64,000 nt of DNA from Methylotuvimicrobium buryatense 5G (GTDB lineage Bacteria; Pseudomonadota; Gammaproteobacteria; Methylococcales; Methylomonadaceae), in the NCBI RefSeq assembly GCF_000341735.1, contig NZ_KB455575.1, positions 2,991,972 through 3,055,971 of the forward strand, given 5' to 3'. The position numbers were made by a program, and so were the translations under genes. Positions 34,090 through 42,523 of the stretch are shown here, piece by piece. Below the pieces are notes generated by a model, which saw nothing but the letters and a program-made list of their open reading frames with translations, had not been told where the DNA came from and searched no databases. Every line of letters starts with the position of its first letter. Positions within the stretch are counted from its first letter, which is position 1.

Positions 34090-35520
34090 ATGGACCTCAA
34101 ACAATTCATTCAACGCGATGAAACTTGCTGGGAAATCCCGGCGAAAGGCGCGATGCGAGTGCCGGCAATTATTTATGCCGATGCCTCGCTGTTGCAAGCG
34201 ATGGACCAGAAAGTCCATGAACAGATCTGCAATGTCGCGGCGCTACCGGGCATCGTCGAGGCGGCCTATGCGATGCCCGACGCGCATTGGGGCTACGGTT
34301 TTCCTATCGGCGGCGTCGGGGCGTTCGATGCGGACCAAGGCGGTGTGATTTCTGCCGGCGGCGTCGGCTTCGACATCTCCTGCGGCGTTCGCACATTGCA
34401 TACCGGCCTGACGATGAACGACTTGCAAGGCGTCAAAAAAGACCTAGCCGACGAACTCTACCGCACCGTGCCGGCCGGGGTCGGCAGCCGAGGCCGCATT
34501 CATTTGAATCACGACGAAATGCGCGCGATGCTGACCGGCGGCGCGCAATGGGCCGTCGATCAGGGCTTCGGCGAAGCACGCGATCTCGAATTCACCGAGG
34601 AACGCGGCCGCGTCGACGGCGCCGAACCGCGCGATGTATCGCCGCGCGCTCGCGAACGGCAAAAAGACGAAATGGGCACGCTCGGCTCCGGCAACCATTA
34701 TCTCGAAGTACAGCGTGTCGTCGAAATTTTCGATCAGGAGGTCGCCGAAGCCTACCGGCTCAAGATCGATGCGATCGTGATCAGCATTCATTGCGGTTCC
34801 CGAGGACTGGGGCATCAAATCGGCACCGAGTTCTTGAAAGACATGGCGCTCGCGGCGTCCCAATACCATATTGCTCTACCCGACCGCGAACTGGCCTGCG
34901 CGCCGCTGAATTCGCCGCTGGGCAAGCGCTATCTCGGCGCGATGCGCGCCGGCATCAATTGCGCGCTCGCGAACCGACAAATCATCACGCATTTGACGCG
35001 CCAAGCGATGAACGAAATTTTTCCGGGCATTTCAATCGACCTGCTCTACGACGTCTCGCATAATACCTGCAAACAGGAACGCCATATCGTCGGAGGTGTG
35101 ACGCAGACAGTCTTCGTCCATCGCAAAGGCGCGACGCGTGCCTTCGGTCCCGGCCATCCCGACTTGCCTACCGAATACCAATCTGTCGGCCAACCGGTCT
35201 TGATAGGCGGCTCGATGGGCACGAGTTCCTATATTTTGTGCGGCACCAAACAGGCCGAGCAACGCTCGTTCAGTTCGGCCTGCCACGGCGCGGGACGAGC
35301 GATGAGCCGCCGCCAGGCCACAAAACAGTGGCACGGACGGGCGTTGGTCGATCAATTGGCCGAACAAGGCATTCTGATTCGCAGCCCATCATTACGAGGC
35401 GTCGCCGAAGAGGCGCCGGCCGCTTACAAAGACGTCAGTGCGGTCGTCGACTCCGCCGATAAGGCTGGTCTTGCGAAAAAAGTCGCGCGCCTCGAGCCTG
35501 TCATTTGCATCAAGGGCTGA
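34090..35520 (+). CDS. rtcB: RNA-splicing ligase RtcB
   Basis: The 476-residue ligase joins 2',3'-cyclic-phosphate or 3'-phosphate RNA ends to 5'-OH ends using GTP and Mn2+. Visible metal and guanylate-site motifs are AMPDAHWGYGFPIGGVGAFD, GGVGFDISCGVRTL (metal-binding Cys), GTLGSGNHYLEVQ, SIHCGSRGLGHQIG, MGTSSYIL, and the guanylylated-His region CHGAGRAMSRRQA. Length is normal. It is paired with archease 43 nt upstream. A damaged DUF72 gene overlaps its 3' end. Confidence 0.97.
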   Translation: MDLKQFIQRDETCWEIPAKGAMRVPAIIYADASLLQAMDQKVHEQICNVAALPGIVEAAYAMPDAHWGYGFPIGGVGAFDADQGGVISAGGVGFDISCGVRTLHTGLTMNDLQGVKKDLADELYRTVPAGVGSRGRIHLNHDEMRAMLTGGAQWAVDQGFGEARDLEFTEERGRVDGAEPRDVSPRARERQKDEMGTLGSGNHYLEVQRVVEIFDQEVAEAYRLKIDAIVISIHCGSRGLGHQIGTEFLKDMALAASQYHIALPDRELACAPLNSPLGKRYLGAMRAGINCALANRQIITHLTRQAMNEIFPGISIDLLYDVSHNTCKQERHIVGGVTQTVFVHRKGATRAFGPGHPDLPTEYQSVGQPVLIGGSMGTSSYILCGTKQAEQRSFSSACHGAGRAMSRRQATKQWHGRALVDQLAEQGILIRSPSLRGVAEEAPAAYKDVSAVVDSADKAGLAKKVARLEPVICIKG

Positions 35521-35928
35521 CCAAGCTTTATATCGGCACCAGCGGTTGGTGCTACAGACACTGGCGCGACTGTTTCTATCAAAAGACAACACAAAAAGCT
35601 TGGCTCAAGTTTTATTCCGAACGATTCAACGCCATCGAAATCAACGGCACCTTCTATCGGCTGCAAAAAACGTCGACATTCGAAAAATGGTATGCCTTGC
35701 CGCTGGCCGAAAAACTGTCGGCCATACTTTGGCAATTGCCTCAGCCGTTAAAAAAGACCTCGACCGATTGTACGGTTTTGTTGAGGCATCGAAACAATCG
35801 GCGAAAACGATTGCCGAATACTGACAACAAGGCCGAACCGTACACGTTTATTTCAACAATGATGCCGAGTGCGCCTCGCCATTCAATGCATTGACTCTGC
35901 AAGCCCTATTGCAGCATCGGTCCTGGAT
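35521..35928 (+). pseudogene. DUF72 gene, internally deleted and frameshifted
   Basis: The start region LYIGTSGWCYRHWRDCFYQ, FYSERFNAIEINGTFYRLQK and FEKWY is a good DUF72 N-terminus. It then jumps to LSAILWQLPQ, skipping around 80 codons normally present. A stop at the codon after KTIAEY is followed in frame by VHVYFNNDAECASPFNALTL, the family C-terminus. A MITE begins at 35930, right at the end of the homology. DUF72 proteins have a TIM-barrel-like fold of unclear function. The piece overlaps the rtcB 3' end. Confidence 0.82.
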
Positions 35929-35929
35929 T

Positions 35930-36157
35930 TATACCTTTCGCACTTAAAATTTCGGCGATGCTTAAAGAGGCACCGGGGTGATCGACAAAGGCTTTGCCAG
36001 CACGGATGCTGGCATAGAGTCTACATGGACGTATTCACCCAACACCTAAATTCCATAGCCCATTGGCTATGGTTAACTATCTTGGATAATTTAGGTGCTG
36101 GGTTCACGGCGTTCTTTGACGGTCACCCCGGCGCCGAATTTTGATCTACGGGGTATA
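35930..36157. repeat. TATACC-ended MITE with extra palindrome
   Basis: Ends TATACCTTTCG and GGGGTATA. The interior matches the other copies, but a 70-bp palindrome is inserted at about 36040-36107 (ACCTAAATTCCATAGCC... GATAATTTAGGT), giving a 228-bp element. Confidence 0.85.
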
Positions 36158-36249
36158 ACTCAATTCAATAACTCCGCGCTCTATTTTTTCAACCGAAAAC
36201 TGTTCGCTCGGTTATCATATTCCGCCATAGTTGTTGATGTTGGTTTTGC

Positions 36250-37524
36250 ATGAAAACGAGGTTTTTTATTTTTTTTGTGTTGCTCTGGTTGGGACTTAAC
36301 GGTATTTCGCTATTACTTCAAGTCTATAATGCTCAAGATACCGCCAAAAAAATTGCTTTCTCGCAAGGCAAGCTGTTTTTTCAACACATCGTCACGATGC
36401 GGCATTGGAATGCCCGACACGGCGGTGTCTACGTAACGGTTACCGAAGATACGCCACCTAATCCTTACTTGGATATTCCCGAACGCGATATCGTTACTCT
36501 CGACGGACGTCGGCTAACGTTGATCAACCCGGCTTATATGACGCGTCAATTGGCTGAACTGGAACACGACAAATCTCGGATTCAATTTCATATAACCAGC
36601 CTTCATCCGAAACGCCCGGAAAATAAAGCGGACGATTGGGAAACGAGTGCGCTATTGGCATTTGAAGAAGGCGAATCCGTTGTTATGGATATCGCAACCT
36701 TGCATGACGAACCGTTTTACCGCTATATGGAGCCGCTGAAAATTACCGAATCTTGTTTACGCTGCCATCGGAATTATCAAATCGGCGACATCCGTGGCGG
36801 CATCAGCGTTAGCATCCCCAAGACCAAGATTATCCCTTATGTCGAAAACCAGTTAAGTCATATCTATTTGCTGCATGCCGTAATCGCTTCACTCGGAGTG
36901 ATGTTGTTGATTGTTTTTCACTACACCGAGCGACTGACCCAAAAACAGCTTATTCGCGCCAAATCCAAATTACACCTGGCTTATATCGATTCGTTGACCG
37001 GTTTGCCGAACCGGCGCTATTACGACCAGTATGTGCAAAAAGAATGGCAACGTGCATTGCGTCATCAATATCCATTATCGATAATCATGCTCGATATCGA
37101 TTATTTCAAGAATTATAACGATACCGAAGGCCATCCTGCCGGCGACCAATGTCTGATCGAATTAGCCAAAGTACTTAAATTATTTTCAAAGCGCTCGGAC
37201 GATTTCGTTTGCCGTTACGGCGGTGAAGAGTTTTGCGTGGTTACGGCTTGTAATGCAGAGCAAAGCTTATCGTTGGCCGAGAAGCTGAGAGACGCCGTCG
37301 AAAAAAGACGATTAAGGCACCCGAATTCGCCCGTGTCTCATTATGTGACATTGAGCCTGGGAGTTGCCACGGTCGTTCCAAAAGACACGCTAAGCTCAAC
37401 CCGTTTGCTCGGTTTTGCCGACAAGGCGTTATATCTAGCTAAACAAAACGGCAGAAATCGCGTTGAACAATTCGATCAGAAACAAATCGACGATGCGGAA
37501 ATGGCAACGATTGCCGAAATCTAG
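36250..37524 (+). CDS. Membrane diguanylate cyclase with haem-c sensor domain (Tll0287/DUF3365-like)
   Basis: The 424-residue protein has an N-terminal helix (about 4-22) and a periplasmic domain with YVTVTEDTPPNPYLDIPERD, then LINPAYMTRQLAE and the CxxCH haem-c site ESCLRCHRNYQIGDIRGGIS (about 174-193). A second helix lies near 210-228. The cytoplasmic GGDEF domain has the active loop as RYGGEEFCVV, with LTGLPNRRYYD and LDIDYFKNYND. The A-site looks intact, so it should make cyclic di-GMP in response to a redox or gas ligand at the haem. Confidence 0.92.
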   Translation: MKTRFFIFFVLLWLGLNGISLLLQVYNAQDTAKKIAFSQGKLFFQHIVTMRHWNARHGGVYVTVTEDTPPNPYLDIPERDIVTLDGRRLTLINPAYMTRQLAELEHDKSRIQFHITSLHPKRPENKADDWETSALLAFEEGESVVMDIATLHDEPFYRYMEPLKITESCLRCHRNYQIGDIRGGISVSIPKTKIIPYVENQLSHIYLLHAVIASLGVMLLIVFHYTERLTQKQLIRAKSKLHLAYIDSLTGLPNRRYYDQYVQKEWQRALRHQYPLSIIMLDIDYFKNYNDTEGHPAGDQCLIELAKVLKLFSKRSDDFVCRYGGEEFCVVTACNAEQSLSLAEKLRDAVEKRRLRHPNSPVSHYVTLSLGVATVVPKDTLSSTRLLGFADKALYLAKQNGRNRVEQFDQKQIDDAEMATIAEI

Positions 37525-37921
37525 GCTAAAGCGGGAAACGACCAACCCACATCACGCTCTTTCCCAAGCTCCAGCTTGGGAAAGACACCCCGGAAGCTCC
37601 AGCTTCCTGAGACCGACACAACCTCCGCACATTCTCAATCAACCCCGACTCGCTCGTTCAATCTTTCTTGATTGTCGGGAAGCTAGAGCTTCCTGAACAG
37701 GTTACCCAAGCTGGAGCTTGGGTAACAGCATATTTTAGTTTTTGCGACTACGACTGGCCCCTGCTCGGACACTTGGCTTCGGCAAGCAGAAGCATCTTGA
37801 TAATCAGGAAAACACATAAGAAGCTATTGAGTTAACTTCTTATTCTTCATGATCTTCATGGTGAATGCTTTTTCTAGGATAAAATTTCGGCTGGAGTAAC
37901 TGGCTGATTCAGCCAAATTTT
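37525..37921. other. Repeat-rich interval
   Basis: This contains several short palindromes of the AAGCTCCAGCTT / GGAAGCTAGAGCTTCC type (37561-37735). A remnant of the 229-bp MITE right end lies at 37743-37808 and a piece of the ATTTCACCATGAAG repeat at 37811-37886. No gene is supported. Confidence 0.7.
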
Positions 37922-39136
37922 TTAATAGTAATACTGCTTCGGCGCTCTACCCTTTTTTTCGATGACTTTCGGTTCCTTATATTTCCCTGCCTCCTTGATA
38001 AGCGACTCGATTTGACACTCAAACCGCCAGTCGTCGCCGAAGTCGTAATGAAAAACAAAGGTCATGCCTTCGTGTATCGGCATTTCTCCGAGTGTCATAT
38101 CATCGGCCCAATAATCGCCGTCATCGGAAAAAGGATGCATCACCGTCTCGTTTTTCCCAAGTTCGTTTTTATAAACGAACTCGTACAAATGATCGTCATC
38201 GAAGTTGAATGCATCCAGAATGCTCATCGCAAAATCGTGGAGAACCGCGTCGTGAGGGACCGCCAGTTTTCGCACAGCGTCACGCACTTTAACGGCGATC
38301 ACCGAATAACCTTCCGTCAAAACCTCTCTCTCCTTTATCAATAAACGGTTTTGCCAATGCGGAAACAGCGGCATCAAATCCTTGGCGCAAAAGCCGTAGA
38401 AACCATCCGACAACTCATCGTCGTTTTCATCCATATACAGCGTAGTAGCCGTGTCAAAATAGGCTAGCAAGGTGCGGCCGAAATCCGATAACTCGACACC
38501 CTCAACCGATCCGTCGGCATTGATTTTCGGTTTCCCGGTCAAGAAACCGAATAACGTCATTAGCGCGATATTATGCAAACCGGCGAAAGTCAAGCCTATC
38601 ATATACCTCGCTTCGCTTTCCTCCTTCGAGTCCAATTGCTTCGTGAATTGATAAATCTGCAAACAACGAAGAAAACCCTGAATCCTCCAACTTCTGGGTT
38701 CACCGAGAATTTCCTCATCGCCGCGTAGGATCCAACAAAACAACAACGAAAAATAACGCTCCACGGCATTGAGCTGCTGCCAGGAAGCCAATACATCCGG
38801 ATCGAGTTTTAACAGTGTTTTGTTCTTATCCTTGACCAAACGCGCCAGACCGGACACTCGCAGCAACAAATAAAGCCCGTGAAGATTGGGAAACGCCTTT
38901 TGTTGAGGCCGCTTCAGTTCGGTTTCAACAGGCCGAGTCATCCGCTCATTGAGTTCAAACAAGTATTTCATGCCGATATGCTGGGTTGTTTTGGTCACTT
39001 CGATGCCATCGCTCCCAATGAAATCCAGCAGCGCCTGAAAATCTTTCAGCAAAGTACCCGGCAGGGTATCACTGAACGCCTGATTTTTTATGATCTCGGC
39101 ATCTTCGGGCGATAAATGTTGGTTTTTGTTGCTCAT
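37922..39136 (-). CDS. pRiA4b ORF-3-like protein
   Basis: The 404-residue protein ends in a PRiA4_ORF3-type domain (about 305-400): FDDDHLYEFVYKNELG, MHPFSDDGDYWADDMTLGEM, and TFVFHYDFGDDWRFECQIES. Proteins with this domain are common in plasmid- and transposon-related genes, but the function is unknown. The N-terminal 300 residues are helical and I cannot assign them. A DNA-related role is inference from family context only. It neighbours a toxin-antitoxin pair on the same strand. Confidence 0.75.
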   Translation of the reverse strand: MSNKNQHLSPEDAEIIKNQAFSDTLPGTLLKDFQALLDFIGSDGIEVTKTTQHIGMKYLFELNERMTRPVETELKRPQQKAFPNLHGLYLLLRVSGLARLVKDKNKTLLKLDPDVLASWQQLNAVERYFSLLFCWILRGDEEILGEPRSWRIQGFLRCLQIYQFTKQLDSKEESEARYMIGLTFAGLHNIALMTLFGFLTGKPKINADGSVEGVELSDFGRTLLAYFDTATTLYMDENDDELSDGFYGFCAKDLMPLFPHWQNRLLIKEREVLTEGYSVIAVKVRDAVRKLAVPHDAVLHDFAMSILDAFNFDDDHLYEFVYKNELGKNETVMHPFSDDGDYWADDMTLGEMPIHEGMTFVFHYDFGDDWRFECQIESLIKEAGKYKEPKVIEKKGRAPKQYYY

Positions 39137-39247
39137 AATCTATGCTCTGTTAGTCTTGCCTTCGGCAGGGTAATTATAGCTAAAATCTTTGACAAGCAAT
39201 TGCTCAAATCGGTGCTCTGTCAAGCTTCGTAAAAGGGTTTTCGCCAA

Positions 39248-39721
39248 TCATGACGAGAAAAGTCGTCGGTCGGGCTCAAAATCGAGCAGGCGCGCGTGCT
39301 TAACGACATCGGCAAAGGCACGATGTTTCGTGTTGACGATGAAGTTCCATTCCCGGGGTACAATGACGCTCGGCATCGCTAAAGCCAGCCCGCCGCCTTC
39401 GATCAACCACGCATCGCCGATCGCGGCGGTTTCCGGCGGCGCCGGCTCGTCGCGCCAACAGGTCGGTAATTTTTCGGCGTCGAGATAGTGGACGTCCTGT
39501 TTCGGCAATTGCAGCTCGAACAGCGCGTAATACGTCAAAAATTGCTGCTTGTCGAGATGAACCAGTATTTCCAGTATCGCAAGCGATTCGGAGCCGGCCA
39601 GATAGACGCAAGGCTTGCCTCGGCTGTTCCACCGCCCCCCGTAACGTTTCGCGCCCTCGCCGTCGAAAGCGCTGTCGATCCATTTTTGTTTGACGATTCG
39701 ATAGGCTTTGATGCCGCTCAA
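39248..39721 (-). CDS. RES-domain toxin
   Basis: The 157-residue protein has the RES-family outline: KAYRIVKQKW, GGRWNSRGKPCVYLAGSESL, AILEILVHLD, then PREWNFIVNTKHRAF and DFEPDRRLF. RES toxins degrade NAD+ or ADP-ribosylate targets and are paired with Xre/ParS-type antitoxins. Here the antitoxin gene lies directly upstream, overlapping by 4 nt. Arg, Tyr and Glu residues are present in the expected places. Both partners look intact. Confidence 0.9.
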   Translation of the reverse strand: MSGIKAYRIVKQKWIDSAFDGEGAKRYGGRWNSRGKPCVYLAGSESLAILEILVHLDKQQFLTYYALFELQLPKQDVHYLDAEKLPTCWRDEPAPPETAAIGDAWLIEGGGLALAMPSVIVPREWNFIVNTKHRAFADVVKHARLLDFEPDRRLFSS

Positions 39722-40167
39722 ACGAGCACTCCATGTTCGAGCCGGCCGATCAAATCCATGGCCGCCTCAGTCTCGGCGGTCGTCGCCAACATGTCGACCG
39801 GCCGGCGCCCGCCCAATCCGAGCGCGGGTTTATGTAGCCATTCGCGCGCCGCATCCAGATCGCCTTCGAACAATTCGGCCGCCGCACCCAAGAGCTCTAC
39901 CAGACGATAAAGCCGATCGCTCTCCTGTTGATTGAAACGACCCGCTTTGGCGCGCCGCTGTAATGTCGACGGCGCTATCGAAGCACATTTGGCTAAATCT
40001 TTTTTGTCCAGTCCGGTAAGCTCCGCGAGTTTTCCGTAAACGCTGAACGACAACCCTTTGTGCAAAGCATCGTGAAGTTTCGCGCCGCGCGCAGGCATCC
40101 CGATCAAATGCCATACATCGCGCCGTTCATTGAATTCAGACTCGTAAATCTTCAAGGCTTCCGACAT
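39718..40167 (-). CDS. Xre/MbcA/ParS-like antitoxin of RES toxin
   Basis: The 149-residue protein has a helix-turn-helix half (LSFSVYGKLAELTGLDKKDL, ASIAPSTLQRRAKAGRFN) and the C-terminal toxin-binding half with REWLHKPALGLGGRRPVDML, the hallmark of DUF2384 antitoxins. It should bind and silence the RES toxin and repress the operon. The 4-nt overlap with the toxin start points to coupled translation. Confidence 0.92.
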   Translation of the reverse strand: MSEALKIYESEFNERRDVWHLIGMPARGAKLHDALHKGLSFSVYGKLAELTGLDKKDLAKCASIAPSTLQRRAKAGRFNQQESDRLYRLVELLGAAAELFEGDLDAAREWLHKPALGLGGRRPVDMLATTAETEAAMDLIGRLEHGVLV

Positions 40168-40296
40168 CTCGGCTTCTCCTATTGCATAATGAGTTTCATG
40201 GGTTACGTAAAGCTTTCAGGCTATATAAAGCATTTTGTCCACGAAAAACACAAAAATCACGAAAACATTCAATCACTGCACCTTACAAACCATTGG

Positions 40297-41286
40297 TTAA
40301 TTTGGGATATTTCGTGATTTTAGTGGACTAAATACTGAATTTAGAGTCAGTATATCCTCAACCACGACACGCGAGGCAATTGAGTTAAGCCGGGCCGACT
40401 CGAACCGCCCCGGTTCCGGCGCAAACAAATTGGATGTACCGCAAGCCACGCCCAGTTTCAACGCGGCCTCCGCATCCAGACCTTGCTCCGCCGCGACCGC
40501 CAAACCGGCCACCAGCGCATCGCCGCAGCCGACGCGACTGACGATTCGTTCCGGCGCTGTATTCAGATAAGCCGATACCGCCATGTTCTCGCCGACGGCA
40601 ATGCAGCCGTGCTCGCCCCTTGAGACATAAACCCGTTGAATGCCTTGACCGACCAGTTCCTTGGCAGCTTCGGCGATACTGCGTTCGTCCGGCAAGGACT
40701 TACCGAGCAAGGCTTCGAGCTCTTGTTGATTCGGTTTGATCGCATCAGGCTTGGCTTCGATGCCGAGACTCAAGCCGGAGCCGCTGGCATCCAAAAACGT
40801 CGTCACCCCGCGCTCGCGACAGACCTTGATGAGGCTACGATAGAAATCGTTTGGCGCTCCGGGCGGCAGACTGCCGGAAATGATAACGATAGCGCCGGGC
40901 TCGGCATGAGATTCGACGGTTTCGCATAAGCGGCGGCAATCATCTTCCGTAACGCTAAACCCTGCGGTTCGTATATGGGTTTCCCGGCCGCTCGCCGAAT
41001 CATGCAGCGTAATGTTGGTGCGCGTCTTGCCGGAGACCACTGTCAAATCGGTTGTGAGCCGCTCGGTTTGCAAGGCATGAAACGCGTCGACCGACCGGGC
41101 TCCCGCAAAGCCCAGACATAAAACCTCACTACCCTGCGACTCGATAGCCTTCGCGACATTGATGCCTTTTCCGCAGGCGAATTCGGCGCTACGACTGGCC
41201 GACAGCGTTTCGCCAAGCGCAAAACTTTCGACTTCGAGCAATAAATCGATCGCCGTATTGGCGGTCACGGTCATGAGTTTCGCCAT
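40297..41286 (-). CDS. PfkB-family sugar kinase (1-phosphofructokinase / tagatose-6-P kinase-like)
   Basis: The 329-residue kinase has the family N-terminus TVTANTAIDLLLEVESFALG, GKGINVAKAIESQGSEVLCL, and a C-terminal active-site segment SRVGCGDALVAGLAVA, with GCGD where most members have GAGD; the catalytic Asp is kept. FruK/LacC-type enzymes phosphorylate fructose-1-phosphate or tagatose-6-phosphate. Its start lies 10 nt after the ketosynthase stop, so it is in the polyene operon, although a sugar kinase has no obvious job there. No PTS genes are near. Confidence 0.82.
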   Translation of the reverse strand: MAKLMTVTANTAIDLLLEVESFALGETLSASRSAEFACGKGINVAKAIESQGSEVLCLGFAGARSVDAFHALQTERLTTDLTVVSGKTRTNITLHDSASGRETHIRTAGFSVTEDDCRRLCETVESHAEPGAIVIISGSLPPGAPNDFYRSLIKVCRERGVTTFLDASGSGLSLGIEAKPDAIKPNQQELEALLGKSLPDERSIAEAAKELVGQGIQRVYVSRGEHGCIAVGENMAVSAYLNTAPERIVSRVGCGDALVAGLAVAAEQGLDAEAALKLGVACGTSNLFAPEPGRFESARLNSIASRVVVEDILTLNSVFSPLKSRNIPN

Positions 41287-41296
41287 GGCCTGCCAC

Positions 41297-42523
41297 TCAA
41301 ACCCGCTTGAAAATTAATGAGGTATTGATGCCGCCGAAGGCGAAATTATTACTCATCAAATAGTCGCATTCCAGCTTACGCATAGCCCCTTGAATATAAT
41401 CGAGCTCCGCGCATTTAGGGTCTATAGCGTCCAAATTTGCGGTTGGATGAAACCAGCCTTCGTTCATCATCCGGACCGCCGCCCAGGCTTCGATCGAGCC
41501 GCAAGCGCCGAGGGTATGGCCGGTATAACTTTTCATTGAGCTGATCGGGATCTTGCTGCCCAATACGGCTGCCGTAGCATGACTTTCGGCGATGTCGCCC
41601 AACTCGGTCGCGGTGCCGTGCGCGCTGACATAACCGATTGCCGCAGGATCCAGACCCGAGTCTTGCAGCGCCAATTGCATTGCGACCTGCATGCTCGCGC
41701 TGTCCGGTTGCGTGACATGCAAACCGTCGCAATTGGTGCCGAAACCGACGATCTCGGCATGAATCGTCGCCCCGCGGCTTAAGGCATGTTCGCGCTCTTC
41801 CAGAATGAAGGTGCCGCCGCCTTCGCCGATGACCAGGCCGTCGCGGTCACGGTCGAACGGGCGCGGCGATTTATCCGGTTCGTCGTTGCGCAGACTGGTC
41901 GCGAACAAGGTATCGAATACCGCCGCTTGCGAGGCGGACAATTCGTCGCTGCCGCCGGCGATCATCACGGTTTGCTGTCCGTGTTTAATCGCTTCGTAGG
42001 CATAACCGATGCCCTGGCTGCTCGATGTGCAGGCGCTCGAGGTCGGAATGATGCGGCCGTTGACGCCGAAATGCAGACTGATATTGACCGGGCAGGTATG
42101 CCCCATCATGCGGATATAGGATGTCGCGTTCAAGCCGCCCTTGTCGAAATTCAGCAGCATCTTGGTAAAGTCGATCAAGCCGTCGAAACTACCGGACGAA
42201 CTGCCGTAAGAAACTCCGGTACGGCCGCTTTTCAAAACCGGATCATTCAGCAAACCGGCATCCTGCAAGGCCAGTTCGGTGGCATAGGTCGCCAGCATCG
42301 CGACCCGGCCCATGCCGCGCACTTGTTTGCGCGAATAATGCGCGGGCCGCGTGAAATCGACCGGCCCGCCGAGCCGGGTATTCAAGCCGTTGTATTTATC
42401 CCAATCGTCCATACGGCGAATGCCGGTGTTTTGCGCTTTCAGATTAACCGCGACCGTCGCCCAATCGTTGCCGATAGGCGTGATCGCGGCCATGCCCGTT
42501 ACCACGACGCGTTTCATCAGCAT
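41297..42523 (-). CDS. Beta-ketoacyl-ACP synthase, ApeR-like
   Basis: The 408-residue thiolase-fold enzyme has a full triad: Cys in PTSSACTSSSQGIGYA, His in VSAHGTATELGD and His in KSYTGHTLGACGSIEAW, and ends in FAFGGINTSLIFK. It should condense malonyl-ACP onto the growing chain. The order KS-dehydratase-KR-KS matches apeO-P-Q-R of aryl polyene clusters, and this is the last KS. Its start overlaps the KR gene by 7 nt, which indicates coupled translation. Confidence 0.9.
   Translation of the reverse strand: MLMKRVVVTGMAAITPIGNDWATVAVNLKAQNTGIRRMDDWDKYNGLNTRLGGPVDFTRPAHYSRKQVRGMGRVAMLATYATELALQDAGLLNDPVLKSGRTGVSYGSSSGSFDGLIDFTKMLLNFDKGGLNATSYIRMMGHTCPVNISLHFGVNGRIIPTSSACTSSSQGIGYAYEAIKHGQQTVMIAGGSDELSASQAAVFDTLFATSLRNDEPDKSPRPFDRDRDGLVIGEGGGTFILEEREHALSRGATIHAEIVGFGTNCDGLHVTQPDSASMQVAMQLALQDSGLDPAAIGYVSAHGTATELGDIAESHATAAVLGSKIPISSMKSYTGHTLGACGSIEAWAAVRMMNEGWFHPTANLDAIDPKCAELDYIQGAMRKLECDYLMSNNFAFGGINTSLIFKRV

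Noticed and set aside
34287-35063. 258-codon frame within rtcB
   Set aside because: The arginine-rich product is an out-of-frame reading of rtcB, whose true frame keeps all ligase motifs.
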